This document shows positions 11,860 through 23,604 of a stretch of 64,000 nt of DNA, piece after piece. Location: contig QXEO01000546.1 of NCBI GenBank assembly GCA_007115705.1, positions 13,164,465 to 13,228,464 on the forward strand, in the 5' to 3' direction. The DNA is from Dactylis glomerata. Taxonomy: Eukaryota; Streptophyta; Magnoliopsida; Poales; Poaceae. The position numbers and the translations under genes were made by a program. The notes under the pieces were generated by a model that made no database searches, had not been told where the DNA came from, and worked only from the letters and a program-made list of their open reading frames with translations. The first letter of the stretch is position 1, and each line of letters opens with the position of its first letter.

Positions 11860-12465
11860 TGACCATAAACTGACATCTTTTGTATGGTAGATGAAAATTA
11901 GAGGCTTGTGATTTCGGTTAGTACCCAACCAAGTAGCATAGTCGCAATCAACTAGAATTACAAGACAATTAACGAGTATGCTACAAACTCGAGCCATCAT
12001 ATGCCTAAGAGCGGAAAACCTCGATTCTAGAGAGTAAAATCATCCAATGCTGCTATTTTCAACTATTTGAATTGCCTAAATAAAAAAGGAAAACAACTAT
12101 GTACTTTTATATGTCAACATGATATATATCGTATCTTTTTTGGATAATGGCATGCTAAAATTAATTTATAGTGAACTTTTATACTTTGTTAAAACTTATT
12201 TTAGCATTTTCAAGTGTATAATTTTCTATTATTTACACCGTAGGCTAACCACATAACACAATTTATAATAATTAGTTGTCGTATTGCTTGTTAAATATTA
12301 TAATGTAGGAGTATATGGTTGAAAGCCACTTTCATTATGCTAAACATAAAAATATATAGTGACATTATTTTTCTTCATAAATTATGTATTTAGAACTATA
12401 TAGACCATTCTTTATATATATTATGGTAGAGATCTTTAAAGCATGTTGTTTAAATAATATTTCAA
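11860..12465. repeat. Unit A, continuation after the insertions
   Basis: 12150-12465 aligns with 42780-43098 (unit C) and 37796-38110 (unit B). Shared landmarks are 'ggctaaccacataac', 'cttcataaattat', 'ggtagagatcttta' and 'gcatgt.gt.taaataatat'. 11860-12150 matches about 42470-42780 more weakly. AT-rich, no gene seen. Confidence 0.65.
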
Positions 12466-13681
12466 CACTCCCTCCGTTCATATTTTTTATTAGTTCTTAC
12501 GCGTAGTTTTAGATCGTTAATCTGGCCAGTTTAATATAGGTTATATATTATAAAATATATCAGAAATAGTGGCCTACCACCGGTGGTAGCTATACACCCT
12601 CATCACACCGTTGGATTTGCTATAGGGAGCATAGAATCTTGCACCGAGAGCACGAATTCTAGCTGACAGAACTAACGCCGTTTGTACTTTTACCATTTAG
12701 CAATCACCTAGTCAATACACCATACCATTCTTCCTATTGCCATGTCCACCCAAGCGAACCTGATAGACACTCCTACTCCATCAACCTACCCATGCATCTA
12801 ACCATAACATCCATACCATGCAACCTTACCATCTAACCCGCTAACCCACAACAACCTTGCGCATAGAGATACCCCTCCCTAGCTCACCAGATCTACTATC
12901 TATTCATCGCATCCACAGGAACAATGCAGGCTCCGACGTTCGAATTTGGAGTCGAGTTCAATTGTTTCAACTGGAGCCGCACCAACAATGTTTTCTGTTT
13001 GAGTTGGGGCAGGTATATTCGATATTAAAAATCTATCTTCTCGCAAGTTAATGGTGTTCAAGTACCGGAAAGAACAAACTATTTTGGTCTCAGCTGGAAA
13101 AAAAAGTGTGCCCTTACACAGTTGCACTCATACTTTACGATCCAGTAGCTGATACAGATAACCAACACATGTGTACCGCACCATGCATTATCAGACTTGA
13201 AAAGTCAGGGGACTGAAACCAACTACCCTAAGCCCTACTTGCAATCCAGACACAGACTACTGCTATGAACGAGGTGTTCTTGCATGGTGTGTCTCGTAGG
13301 CCATTTCAAAAGATGGGTCTATAAGGTGATTCTAGGCCATCCACGAACACAAGCCACTTCATGTTGCCTACCCACCTAGCCTTTTGGCATGACCATGGCA
13401 TTGGATAGGCGGAGATTCTTGCAATGTTAGAACCTGCATAACGCCTACTCCCTTCATCTCTCGTGGTGGAAGAAGTGTACTCTTGGAATCCAAGGACGGA
13501 TGATGCATTCATAGCTACCACCGGTGGTAGCAAATCCGTATTATAAAATATATATCATTAGAAACTCTAGATGTTCTATTATATATAATAGAATAATTTT
13601 TAAGTTATATAATATTTGTCATATCGACAAATTAACAATCTAGAACCAGGCTAAGACTTTTAAATTTGATCGAACGAAGTA
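12466..13681. mobile_element. Stowaway-like MITE split by a MULE
   Basis: The left end ctccctccgttcatattt and right end gatcgaacgaagta are degenerate Stowaway (Tc1/Mariner) termini. The two halves, 12466-12560 and 13539-13681, join into about 220 bp. The TA duplication is lost on the left. In unit C the site is occupied differently. Confidence 0.6.
12561..13538. mobile_element. 978 bp non-autonomous MULE-like element (unit A copy)
   Basis: A 15 bp direct repeat (tattataaaatatat) lies at 12546-12560 and 13539-13553; the real target duplication may be shorter in this AT-rich site. Inverted ends share the palindrome taccaccggtggta followed by gctat. The left end matches the element at 43099 (gaaatagtgg...accacc...caccgttggat), and the bodies are 978 and 977 bp. 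Non-coding. Confidence 0.7.
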
Positions 13682-14719
13682 GCAATTTCTAGTGTAGGTT
13701 AGGTAAGCATATTTATGGTAATAGTATTGTTCATCGCAACACACATGATGGTTCTTTCTCACAACGACTTTGATCGAAAATTCAAACTTCAAAGCATGAG
13801 TTTCCACTAGATGCAACAATAAAATATTGTTGTCTAGTTCCGCTTGTCAGGTGTAGCAACTAAAGTTGGAGGACGAAAAGAACTATACATGATGAGTCGG
13901 CGGCGGTTTTAATTACCAGTGGAAGGTTATCACCGGCGAGCGGCTATATCGTCAGCGGAACAGAAAACGCTGTCGTCACTGGTAGGCCATTTTGGCATAG
14001 GGTTGGAGTAATATGGTAGTGAGTTTGGGGAAGTGACAAAAATCTCTGAGCTACTATGATTTTTAACATTCTATGATTGCCTCACTAGGGAGAATGGATA
14101 ACCATGCATAAAACATCCAGTTATAGAAATGATGCCTTGTAAGAACGGATGCATAATGTTTCAACATCTTGTTACAGTTCTTTATGCAATACTTTGTTAG
14201 TTCTTAAATTTAGCTTGAGATGGATGTCATTATCAAAGGAGTATTAGTGAGTCATGAGTATCAATTCTATGTTAGAACGTAATGTTCATGTTTGTGCTTA
14301 TCAGTGTTCAGTGACATCTTGTGTACTTACATGCTTTTAATTTGCCACTTCTGCTTTATTACCATCTTCATTATGAGAGAGTGAGATCAACTGAATCCAT
14401 GAACCCTGGTCCTGTTCTAGCCATAAGAAAAGTCATTTGTTACTTGCATGTTCTTTCCTTTTAGTTCTTACACAAGAATCACAAAAATACTGGTTACTAA
14501 TCCCGTTTCGTTTTAGAAACTTGCAAGCTATTGTTGCGTGACAAACACCACATTTAGTTGGGAACGCAAAATTATTGTTCTTCTGTTGTATGTTATTTGA
14601 AGAGTGTGGAGAAAGAACCACCTTTTCTTTTCCGAGAGTTTGATATAAACCCTCGAGTCACCCTTATGGGAAAAACTTCTCTTGTTACATCGTGGTACCA
14701 TTTCAAATATAAGATCATT
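13682..14719. other. No gene; possible decayed LTR fragment
   Basis: 13682-13730 resumes unit A ('tttctagtgtaggttaggta' resembles 38100 and 52670). 14025-14430 shows faint order-preserving similarity to the ~1.7 kb LTR at 23605 (ggggaagtgacaaaaatctct, ctagggagaa, gaaccctggtcct), so it may be an old relative. 13880-14000 is unassigned. No coding region is supported. Confidence 0.4.
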
Positions 14720-15729
14720 GGATATTTTCCCAAAGCTTTGGCCTTGAGCCAGGAGACGTTCGCATCTCCTGCCTCACCCGCGGGCGGCACAACCGGTGTC
14801 ACCAGGTCGTTCGGTTGCTAGTTGGTTCTGCTTGTCAGCGAAACCGCCTCCCAGCTCGTCTTGTGCCACGCCCACGTCGGGTAGCTCGCCACCGGACCGT
14901 TTAAATATGGAGGGAAGGGAAAGCATTGGCCTCTCCGGCGCGGCGAGTGGGATCTTCCGCGGCTTTGAATCGGTGTGACCAATTCCTGGCTTCCGTCTCA
15001 CACTTAGCCAGAGATTCTTTTTCAGGTTCTGATTTTTTTCTGAAACATTCGCAAAACGGTGAAACTTTGAAGCCGTCCATGTGCTATAAAAATCGCGGGT
15101 CAAATCTCTAGCGCGTGACGGCGTTCCGCAGGACGCACTTTGCTCTCGACGAAGTTCTCCGTATCGTACGCCGTGCACCTTTGAAGATGTCTATTGTTGC
15201 AATATTGGGTTGGAAGTTTATTCTAGTCTTTATATCTCGATATTCGCAGAAAAAGTCTTCAAATCTGTAGAAAACTATCATATTCTAGGTTAAGTTGAAA
15301 ATGTATATTCACCGCCTAATGATGGGATTCGTTTTCAAACGAAGAAATTGCTGAGCAGCCGCAATTCTTGTTTTGACATGACTGAAATTGCTGCTGGCCT
15401 GCTCAGTCGCCGGTGACCCTGTCGACTGTCGTGTGCGCCTCCCGCCGGCGACACGCCTCTGACGCTCGTGTCTTCGGTTGTTTTCATGGTTTTGGCGTCG
15501 GTCCAAGCCTCACATGGTGGCTCGTCTCAGCACGTACGCAGGATCTGAAATGTGCAATGCTTCGTGATTATTCTGCTGCTACTACATCTAGAAATGGAAA
15601 TCATTTTTTTTGTTTGCATAACGAAAGAAGAAACGATTCACTCATGGACGAGGCGCTTTTGCACTCAGGTGCATCTTCTCCTGTTTTTCCAAAATAACTT
15701 CAAATGTATTTTAAAATGTTAAAAAAATA

Positions 15730-15829
15730 CTCTCTCCGACCCATATTATATTTCACAAATACGGATATATCTAGCACTAAAATGTGCCTAGATATCTATA
15801 TTTATAAAGGTAATATAGATCGGAGGGAG
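15730..15829. mobile_element. Stowaway MITE, 100 bp
   Basis: Ends ctctctccgacccatatta and (reverse complement) ctccctccgatctatatta are flanked by TA at 15728-15729 and 15830-15831. The element folds into a near-complete hairpin around 'cactaaaatgtg'. Confidence 0.85.
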
Positions 15830-16169
15830 TAACAAAAAATATCATGTGTATACCACAATATCATATATGCTCGTAAAGTCGTTTCATGACAAATTAACTT
15901 TTTTTATACCGTGTGTAAAAAAAAATTGGTGCTAAAAAAAGCTCTTCATGAGATATATGTATTTCACAAATACGGATATATCTAGCACTAAAATGTGCCT
16001 AGATATCCATATTTGTAAAGGTAATATAGATCGGAGGGAGTAACAAAAAATATCATGTGTATACCACAATATCATATATGCTCGTAAAGTCGTTTCATGA
16101 AAAATTAACTTTTTTTATACCGTGTGAAAAAAAAAATTGGTGCTAAAAAAGGCTCTGCATGAGATATAT
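15750..16169. repeat. 211 bp tandem duplication including most of the Stowaway
   Basis: 15750-15960 and 15961-16169 are about 96% alike by eye, both starting atttcacaaatacggatata. The second copy therefore carries a Stowaway lacking its left end. A recent local duplication, non-coding. Confidence 0.9.
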
Positions 16170-16664
16170 CATTTGTCCTTTTATAGAGGACATAAAAAAT
16201 ATCAGTTTACCCTAAAACTTGGTGTGCGCACATAGCGTGCCGAGATGTATGTGTGGAAATTTTGTTCTAAATATTTTTATTACTATAAAATGTTTATTTA
16301 GAGACAGGAGCATATACACCCAGATCAAAAGTACATTTCTTTTCATTCACTCGCACGTTTGTATCGTTTCAGGTACGGCTGTCGATCGGCAGGGTGAGTG
16401 ACGTGTGGTCCACCCAGGGTTAGTTGATCATTCACATATCTGTCGAACTCGTATGCTTCCTTCGCCACTTTACGTACACGTGTGAAATACCTATTTGCTT
16501 TCAGGTTGGGCGGTTCGAACTTCGCAGGAATAAAGCAAGGTCCTATCCTTTCTGCATATTGCGGTCTGTTCGTCCGTCATGCAACGAACTGATCGAAGCT
16601 TATCAGCGTACGTGTCTAAAGTGTGTACGTGGCTACGAACGTTTGTCTCGAGGTTACTAAAACT

Positions 16665-19600
16665 TTTTTTTTTCGCGGGGAAGGAAATAAATTAAACAGA
16701 AGCACAAGGATTACAATCGTTGGTAATGGCTATGGAAACTTCCTGCGGGGAGTCCCTTAACCAAAACCCAGTTCTACGTTGGGTACGCCCTAACTGTGCC
16801 AGTTCATGACTTACAGAATTACAGCCACGAGGAATTTTGACTAAGGACACATCTCTTTCACGGAAGAGCCTATTAATCGCCGTTACAACGAACGCATAAG
16901 CGGAGATATTCGGCTGCTTCCCCGTGATCAAGCCCACAACATCTGCACAATCAGTCTCCACGACAATGTTCAGGTTCGACCAGGTCATCGCCAGCTTGAC
17001 ACCCTCTTCGATCGCCAGCAGCTCCGCTTGAAGAGCCCCATCGCATTGATCCAGGGGACGGCAGGCAGTGAACACCGTCTCCCCATTATGGTCACGGAGA
17101 ATCATGCCAATACCCGCGCCATTCTGAGTAAAGGATCCATCAACATTTAGCTTAACCATGCCTGGTGGAGGTCGAGTCCATCGGCAGGTGTCATGTTTTT
17201 CCTTCTTGCCTCCTTTTGCCATACAGAAACCTTGCTTCGGATCAAGGACCATCTTCACCTTAGCAATATCTGCTCTAGGAAATTGTTTTATCAGCATCAG
17301 GGAGTTCATATAACTGGTTAGGAATCGACGTGAGCCTTCAATCGGTGGGCAAGGTTTCCCATGTGTCATTTCGTTATGGGCATGCCAAATGCGCCACAGA
17401 GTGAGGAGAGTCGAAACCCTCTGGTTCTCATCAACGTTCTGCAGTAGGCTGAGTAACCACTCAGTACCTGTATGCTTTAACTTACTGTCCTCCGGGAGCG
17501 GCCACACCTCCTTCATCGCAAGCCAGAGCTGACGGGCATGTGGGCATCGCATGAACACATGGAATGTGTCTTCCTCCTCCATCCCACAAATCGTGCAAGT
17601 ACCTTGGGTTGTCATATGTCTTCTCATCATGCTCTGTTGAGTGGCAATAGCGTTACTACATATCTTCCAAGCCAGCGTTTTAACTTTGGGAGGTACCGGG
17701 CACTTCCAAATGGTTCTCCAGGCAGGTCTTGCACCATCAGGTCTAGCGCTGGACGCACCTCTATCCTGTTGTTGCATTTGCTTGCTCAGACCTAAACGGT
17801 AAGCTGATTTAACCGTAAAGATTCCCATCTTCTCTGGATACCATGCAATGAAATCCCCTTCATTCCTACTAGATGTTTTGATCTTTAGAATTTCTACAAC
17901 ATCATCATCATGGAAGAACTGGCCCAAGCGCTGCTCATTCCATGCACCATTAGGTTGCAGGTAGTCTGACACCCAACGGTATCGGCATCGCCCTTGATTC
18001 GAAATCGGAAGGCGGTTAGATTCTCTTGGTATCCAAGGATCTCTCCAAGCACGGATACTAGCGCCATTGCCTACTCTCCAAATTACTCCTTGCTTAAGCA
18101 ACTCCAGGCCATACTCAATTGCATGCCAAGTAGAAGAACCATTACCCGAAAACACAGTGTTAGTTAAAAGCCCATTAGGATAATACTTGGCCTTTAAAAT
18201 TTGAGCACACAAGGTGTCAGGAAACTGGATTAACCTCCAAGCTTGTCTTGCTAACAGTGCCTGATTAAAGAGTCTCATATCACGGAAGCCCATTCCTCCG
18301 TAGTCCTTTGGTCGAAGCATGATATCCCAAGCCACCCAATGTGTTTTCCGTTTGCCATCCTGAGCACCCCACCAATACCTGCGAATCATCTTTGTGAGCT
18401 CATCACACAGGCCCAAGGGTAATTTAAAAACACTCATGACATACACCGGAATCGCCTGAGCTATTGCTTTAATTAGAACCTCCTTAGCAGCTTGTGACTT
18501 GTTTGTATCATCCCATTCCACAAGGCAGTTCGCTAGACGATTTTGTAAGCTCCGGAACTTGCCACTTGACATTCTTCCCTCTGGTGTTGGTAAGCCCAGA
18601 TATTTACTTTCGAAGGTTTCTTGTGTTAGCATCAGCGTAGATTTTATCTCATTTCGAGTCTCCTGGGGACATGCTTTTCCAAACATAATAGAACATTTAT
18701 TTGGGTTGATCAGCTGACCTGTGCTGGTTGCATAAACCTCCAGAATCTCTTTAACTTTATTAGCTTGCTCGACCTTGGCTTGAAAGAACAGGAGGCTATC
18801 GTCAGCAAACAGGAGATGGGACACACCGGGTGCCCTACGACAGACTTTCAGAGGCACAATGGTACCATCATTTACCTCTTTTTGGAACAAAGTTGACAAA
18901 GCATCTGCCACAAACAGAAACAGGAATGGAGAGAGAGAGGATCACCTTGACGGAGGCCCCGAGAAGGAGAAAATGAATCCAGGAGGTTTCCATTAAACTT
19001 AACTTGGTATCTCACCGAGGTGACGCATGACATTATCCAGTCAACCCACCGGTGAGAGAAACCCATCCTTTGCATCACTCTCTTCAGAAAATCCCAATCC
19101 ACCCTGTCATAAGCTTTAGACAGATCAAGTTTATAAGCACAAAAATCCTTATTTATATTTGTATTGTGCTCAATGGAATGCAAACATTCAAAAGCAACCA
19201 GAGCATTATCAGTTATCAGTCTGCCAGGCACAAAGGCACTCTGATTTATGGATATAATATCTCCTAGAATCGGTCTCAGTCGATTCACCAAGCATTTTGC
19301 AATTACTTTGTAAACCACTGTACAAAGGCTGATTGGTCTAAATTCTTTCACTGTCTCCGGGTGATCAACTTTGGGAATAAGCACAATGGCAGTATCATTA
19401 ACACCAGAAGGCATGCGCCCTGTAAGAAAGAACAACTTAACTGCATTAATTACCTCGGTTTTGATAGTATCCCAATTGCGCTGATAGAATCTCGCAGGGA
19501 AGCCATCAACTCCAGGAGCTTTGAGCGGTCCTATTTGAAACAGGGCATCACCTATCTCATCATCAGTAAACTCCTTACAAAGATCTTCGTTCATATCCGC

Positions 19601-19930
19601 AGACACTCTCTCTTGCGTCATATTAACGAGTTCGTCAGCATTTAGCGAGGGGTCTCGAGTAAACAGCTCTTGAAAATAAGAGGAGGCCATCCGCTCCATG
19701 TCTGATGGTGCATCACACCATACCCCCTCATCATCTTTTAGTTTTTTAATTTTATTCCTTCTAGCCCTCCAAACCGCCTTCTGATGGAAAAATCTTGTGT
19801 TTCTATCACCCTCTTTCAACCAGGTAATCCGAGACCGCTGCATCCATAACATCTCTTTTCTATATAAAAGTTCCTGCATATAATCAGTGGCCCTTCGAAT
19901 CTCATATTGCTCAGCATTTGAAGCCATTAG
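16665..19930 (-). mobile_element. LINE (RIX), 5'-truncated, minus orientation
   Basis: A poly(A) tail appears as T9-10 at 16665-16673, followed inward by the 'ttcgcggggaaggaaat' 3' end common in grass LINEs. The insertion splits unit B: 'gttactaaaact' on the left and 'aaactggcaatac' on the right are contiguous in units A and C. The direct repeat is AAACT (16660-16664, 19931-19935), blurred by the T tract. ORF1 and the endonuclease domain are missing, so it was truncated at insertion. Confidence 0.9.
16692..19927 (-). pseudogene. LINE ORF2 remnant: reverse transcriptase, zf-RVT and RNase H domains
   Basis: Two overlapping minus-strand frames form one broken ORF2. The upstream part (about 19927-18900) has the linker WLKEGDRNTRFFHQKA and RT motifs KAPGVDGFPARFY, FRPISLCTVVYK, KLDLSKAYDRVDW and GLRQGDPLS. 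After a frame break near 18910-18960 the second frame runs to 16692 with FADD (about 18790-18800), then the zf-RVT region (WRTIWKCPVPPKVKTLAWK, CTICGMEEEDTFHVFMRCP, about 17700-17490) and a plant-type RNase H (KLNVDGSFTQNGAGIGMILR, ETDCADVV, about 17150-16740). Family role: target-primed reverse transcription of the LINE RNA. Apart from the single break and 5' truncation, the frame is unusually open, so the insertion is fairly young. Not a host gene. Confidence 0.9.
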
Positions 19931-20301
19931 AAACTGGCAATACATCAGGACTACGTAACATTGATCGACACGAAATGGCGTGGTTAAGGCTGTGATCTGT
20001 GCATGCGTGTAACGCATAGCTATACTTCAGTGCCACGTTGTTCTTTGCTGTTTATTGCTGCTATTGCAACTGCGGGTACAGTCATCTGTTTGCTACCAGA
20101 TGGGCGTGGAACACGTGTCCACGTTTTATATGTGCTTAGCTCCATTTTTGTCAAACACGTGGTTTGCATACATACTCAGATTAGATCATGTCTTTTCCAA
20201 CACGAACACGCTTCCGTACTTGTGTTTCCTCTCACGTGGAGTATTTACCAAGTGCCATGCTATGCAGAGGCGATAAAACAACGCGAGGTAAATTACTAAA
20301 A

Positions 20302-20603
20302 CCACATAGCTATGGATCCGTAGGGCTTATCCGGTTCATCCAACCAACGCTTTGAGATTCGAACGTTTGACTTCTCATCAGCCCACTCACTCCCTTCCCC
20401 GCCGCATTAGCATTTCTGCCTGTGATTTGCCTCACTCGTTCCTCACGCGTCGTTCTCGCCCTACACCAAAAACCTAGCTGACCATCGTCCTCTTCTGTTC
20501 CCCACCCAGAGCGCCGCGCCCTAACCTCCCGCTAGGCAGGAAAAATACGAATCTCCAACCGACGTGCGGTTAGGATAAGCCCTACGGGCCCATAGCTATG
20601 TGG
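20302..20603. mobile_element. TIR element, ~302 bp, ~31 bp inverted repeats
   Basis: The left end ccacatagctatgg + ccgtagggcttatcc matches the reverse complement of the right end, ccacatagctatgg + ccgtagggcttatcc, with differences only between the two blocks. The interior is GC-rich and non-coding. No clean target duplication was found, so the superfamily is left open. Confidence 0.7.
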
Positions 20604-20652
20604 GAAAACTGCGTTCATAATATAAGAACTCGGACGGTATTGGCACTATTCA

Positions 20653-21599
20653 TCTTTTTTTTTAAACATCGAGAGGCCCCGAAGGGCAAGGATGCCACTA
20701 ATTATCAGCGGTGCGAATAGATGTTTCATCAGGAACCTGAAAAGATGAGAAAAATACAATCCAGTTCCTAGCTTTTACATGAAGGACCCTAAAAGAAAAT
20801 AAGAAAAAAGCAATCGGTTCCTTGCACTTGCCGAAGAAATTAAAGCTCCAAGCGAAACCTTCCTCGCCGAAGACGGAACGAAACCACTTATTGCCGAGAG
20901 GAAATGAGGCGCTGTTGCGGGCTTGAGAAGAGGCCACCTCTTGGAGGTTAAAGAAGCCTTGGCCATCACTGCTGGCTTCGAGCTTGACCACCAGTTGGTC
21001 TTCAAATTTGGTGGACAAACCTTGGGCCACCGAGAGTGCTCACCTTGATTCTGCACCATGACCACTCCATAGCAGCGCGAGATTCGACCACACAACACTG
21101 CTTGCTCCTTCCTCGTTTCACCTCCATGGCGCTTTGAAGAACACATGCCCTTATTTGCTTCCCGAGCCTTGACTGCCAAAATGGGCCTTATTGAAGGAGA
21201 CGTCTGGAGCCTTCACAGCTTCTGCCTTTCTCTCCTTCCACAGGAGCACCGCATAGCGAGATGTGCCGCCATGCAGAGAAGGGTCTTGTCCAAAATCCCT
21301 AGCTCCAAACTCCTAATGTGTACGTTATTTTGATGGATGCGCAATGCTGCAATCCTCACATGCACAACCGCCTTCCACCAGCAGGACACAACATGGAACA
21401 AAGGGCACATGACGCAACAGATCTGGTTGCACAGATCCACCATCCAACCTTCATACGCCAAATAGGAAAATGCTAGACAACAACTACTCCTAAATCTATA
21501 GTCGGCACTATCCCTTTGCCCTCTCCATGTTACTGTGCTGGCGAGAAGAGCTCCGGTCTGGCCCAGAGAGCACAAGGAGGAGACCAGAGGCGAAGGTTT

Positions 21600-21658
<59 letters not shown>

Positions 21659-21678
21659 AAGGAAGAAAGGGAAGGGCT
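20653..21678 (-). mobile_element. Short non-LTR retroelement (LINE derivative), minus orientation
   Basis: A T9 tract at the left end is followed by 'aaacatcgagaggccccgaagggcaagg', a familiar grass non-LTR 3' end. A 15 bp direct repeat with one mismatch (tatt[g/a]gcactattca) flanks it at 20638-20652 and 21679-21693. The minus strand holds short open segments at 21179-20698 resembling a LINE ORF1 start, but no RT, so it is internally deleted and non-autonomous. The right (5') end carries a GA microsatellite. Confidence 0.75.
21601..21653. repeat. (GA)n microsatellite
   Basis: An uninterrupted GA run of about 26 units sits near the 5' end of the LINE derivative. Likely length-variable between individuals. 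Confidence 0.98.
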
Positions 21679-21693
21679 TATTAGCACTATTCA

Positions 21694-21866
21694 AGTTGTG
21701 GTGTTGGTCAAACGTTCCCAACGGCGAGATGGATCAGAGCCTAAATGAACAAGATATGGGTATCTTGTGATGTTTTTATTCTCATTGGAGAGAGCCTAAA
21801 TGCAGTTGCAGCCTGGGTGCAGACAAACCGTCTTCGCTTGATACTTTTATCTCCTTTACCCTGGGT
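21694..21866 (+). mobile_element. Left part of an older LINE remnant split by the Copia element
   Basis: This short stretch lies between the LINE derivative and the Copia insertion and ends in the target duplication TGGGT. It becomes continuous with 37298-37795 when the Copia element is removed. No domain is recognisable in this part alone. Confidence 0.45.
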
Positions 21867-23598
21867 TGAAGGGTTTCATAGCATAGTAAATCAAAAAAAT
21901 TCCTACGGATGCGAACAAGAAAGCCAAGATCTAATCTAGGAGATGTAATCAACGAGAGAGATAGATGAGATCTTCATACCCTTGAAGAAATCGCACAGCG
22001 GAAACGTTCAACAGAACATGGATGATGTAGTCGTACTAGCCGTCTCCTTCTCGCGATCCGATCCGATCCAACACCGCAAGTGGCGACGCCTCCGAGAGAT
22101 GCACACGTATGGTGCAGCGATGTATCCTCCTTCCTTGGTCCAGCAAGTATGGTGGAGAGATAGATTGGATCAGCAGCACGACGGCGTGGTGCTTATGGTA
22201 GAGAATTTTTGCAGCAAGGCTTCACCTATGTGCAGTCGCGAGAGAGAGAGAGATGTGGAGGGCAGCAGTTGGGCCGGGGGCTAGGATTGGGTGAGGGGGA
22301 GGCTGCGCCCCAGCCCTCCCTTATAAAGGAGGCTGGGCGGCCAGCTTGGCCCCTTTTCCAAGCCCTAGGGCCGGCGGCCAAGGGGTGGAGTGGGGGGCAA
22401 GTCTTCCCCCTTCCCTCTAGAACGTTCCCCTAGGGTTTCCCCTTTGGGCTGGCCGGCTGGGCCTTAGGGGCTTGGTGCGCCTGGCCCAAAGTGGCCAGGA
22501 CACTTCCCCTTAGGCCCATGCAGGCCTACGTCAAGTGGGGCCACGTTGGCCCCACTCCGGAACCTTCTAGAACCTTCCGGTACAATACCGATAAACTCTG
22601 AAATGATTCCGGAATCCAAAAACTGCTTTCCTTTATATGAATCTTATTCTCCGGACCTTTCCGGAACCTCTCGTGATGTCCGGGATCTCATCCGAGACTC
22701 CGAACAAAAACTCAATAACCAATTATCCATTCGATCCTAGCATCAATGCACGTTAAGTGTGTGACCCTACGGGTTCGAGAATATGCAGACATGATCTTCT
22801 ATCAATAATCAATAGCGGGATCTGGAAACCCATATTGACTCCCACATATTCATCGATGATCATATCGGATGAACCACGATGCCAGGATTCAATTAATCCC
22901 GTATATGTATTCCCTTCGTCTCGCGATATGTTACTTGCCCGAGATTCGATCGTCGGTATCGACATACCTAGTTCAATCTCGTTCACAGCAAGTACTTTAC
23001 TCGTTCCGTAATCCAATATCACTTCATGATTAACTCCTTAACCACATGCTTGCAAGCGGTGTTGATATCGATTACCGAGTGGGCCCGAAGTATATCTCTC
23101 TGACCTAGGAGGGACAAATTCCATCTCGATACATACAACCCAACGAGTACTTTCTGATCACCTGAGAGACACCTTTATGATCACCCTTTCATAGAATGAC
23201 GTTTGATGACCTCAAAGCTCTCTTCCGACACTAAGGAGTTGCATTATCTCATGGTCTAAGGAATACAATACTTGACATAGGAAAAAGCTTCGCAAAGATG
23301 AACACAATGACACGATCTAATTGCTGTGCTTTATTTGGGTCTGTCCATCACATCATTCTCCTAATGACATGACCTCATTATTAATCGACAACTCATGTCT
23401 ATGGTTAGAAAACCTTAACCATCATTAATCAATGAGCTAGTCTAGTAGAGGCGTACTAGGGACATGGTGTTGTTCATAAACCACACAAGTATTAATGTTT
23501 CCACTTAATACAATTATAGCATGGAGTATAAACATTATCATGAACAAGAAATATGATAATAACAATATTATTGTTGCCTCTAGGGCATATTTCCTTCA
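21867..23598 (-). repeat. 3' LTR of the Copia element
   Basis: 1732 bp, similar throughout to 35565-37292 with scattered substitutions (roughly 2-4% by eye), suggesting a fairly recent insertion. It begins tgaagggtttcat and ends catatttccttca on the plus strand. Reading frames in it are chance. Confidence 0.93.
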
Positions 23599-23604
23599 GT
23601 CTCC

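Larger units (their letters stand above)
15667..16322. mobile_element. TIR element in unit B, also traceable in unit D
   Basis: The left end aggtgcatcttctcctgt and the reverse complement of the right end, tgggtgtatatgctcctgtc, are imperfect inverted repeats. Unit A lacks this sequence between 'ggcgcttttg' and 'gtacggg'. Unit D has a diverged version at about 62315-63230 ('ggtgctaaaagaagtc', 'cacccgagaacaaaagtaaa'), so it may predate the split of B and D. Non-coding. Confidence 0.55.
14720..20640. repeat. Tandem unit copy B, 5' part (interrupted)
   Basis: 14735-15200 matches unit A 7335-7640 and unit C 40030-40900; the block 'gtgaaactttgaagccgtcc' is shared with C, as are 'gcgggtcaaatc' and 'gtacgccgtgcac'. 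15405-15665, 16366-16664 and 19931-20300 match A 8390-9070 and C 41580-42180. Insertions: 15667-16322, a LINE at 16665-19930 and a MITE at 20302-20603. The unit resumes at 37796. No intact gene seen. Confidence 0.8.

Noticed and set aside
14009..14020. Right end (tagtg) of the CACTA-like element near 14015
   Set aside because: The following bases do not repeat TTA, and unit A sequence has already resumed by about 11860.
16692..18911. 739-codon minus-strand frame as a host RNase H-like gene
   Set aside because: RT, zf-RVT and RNase H order plus poly(A) tail identify a LINE ORF2.
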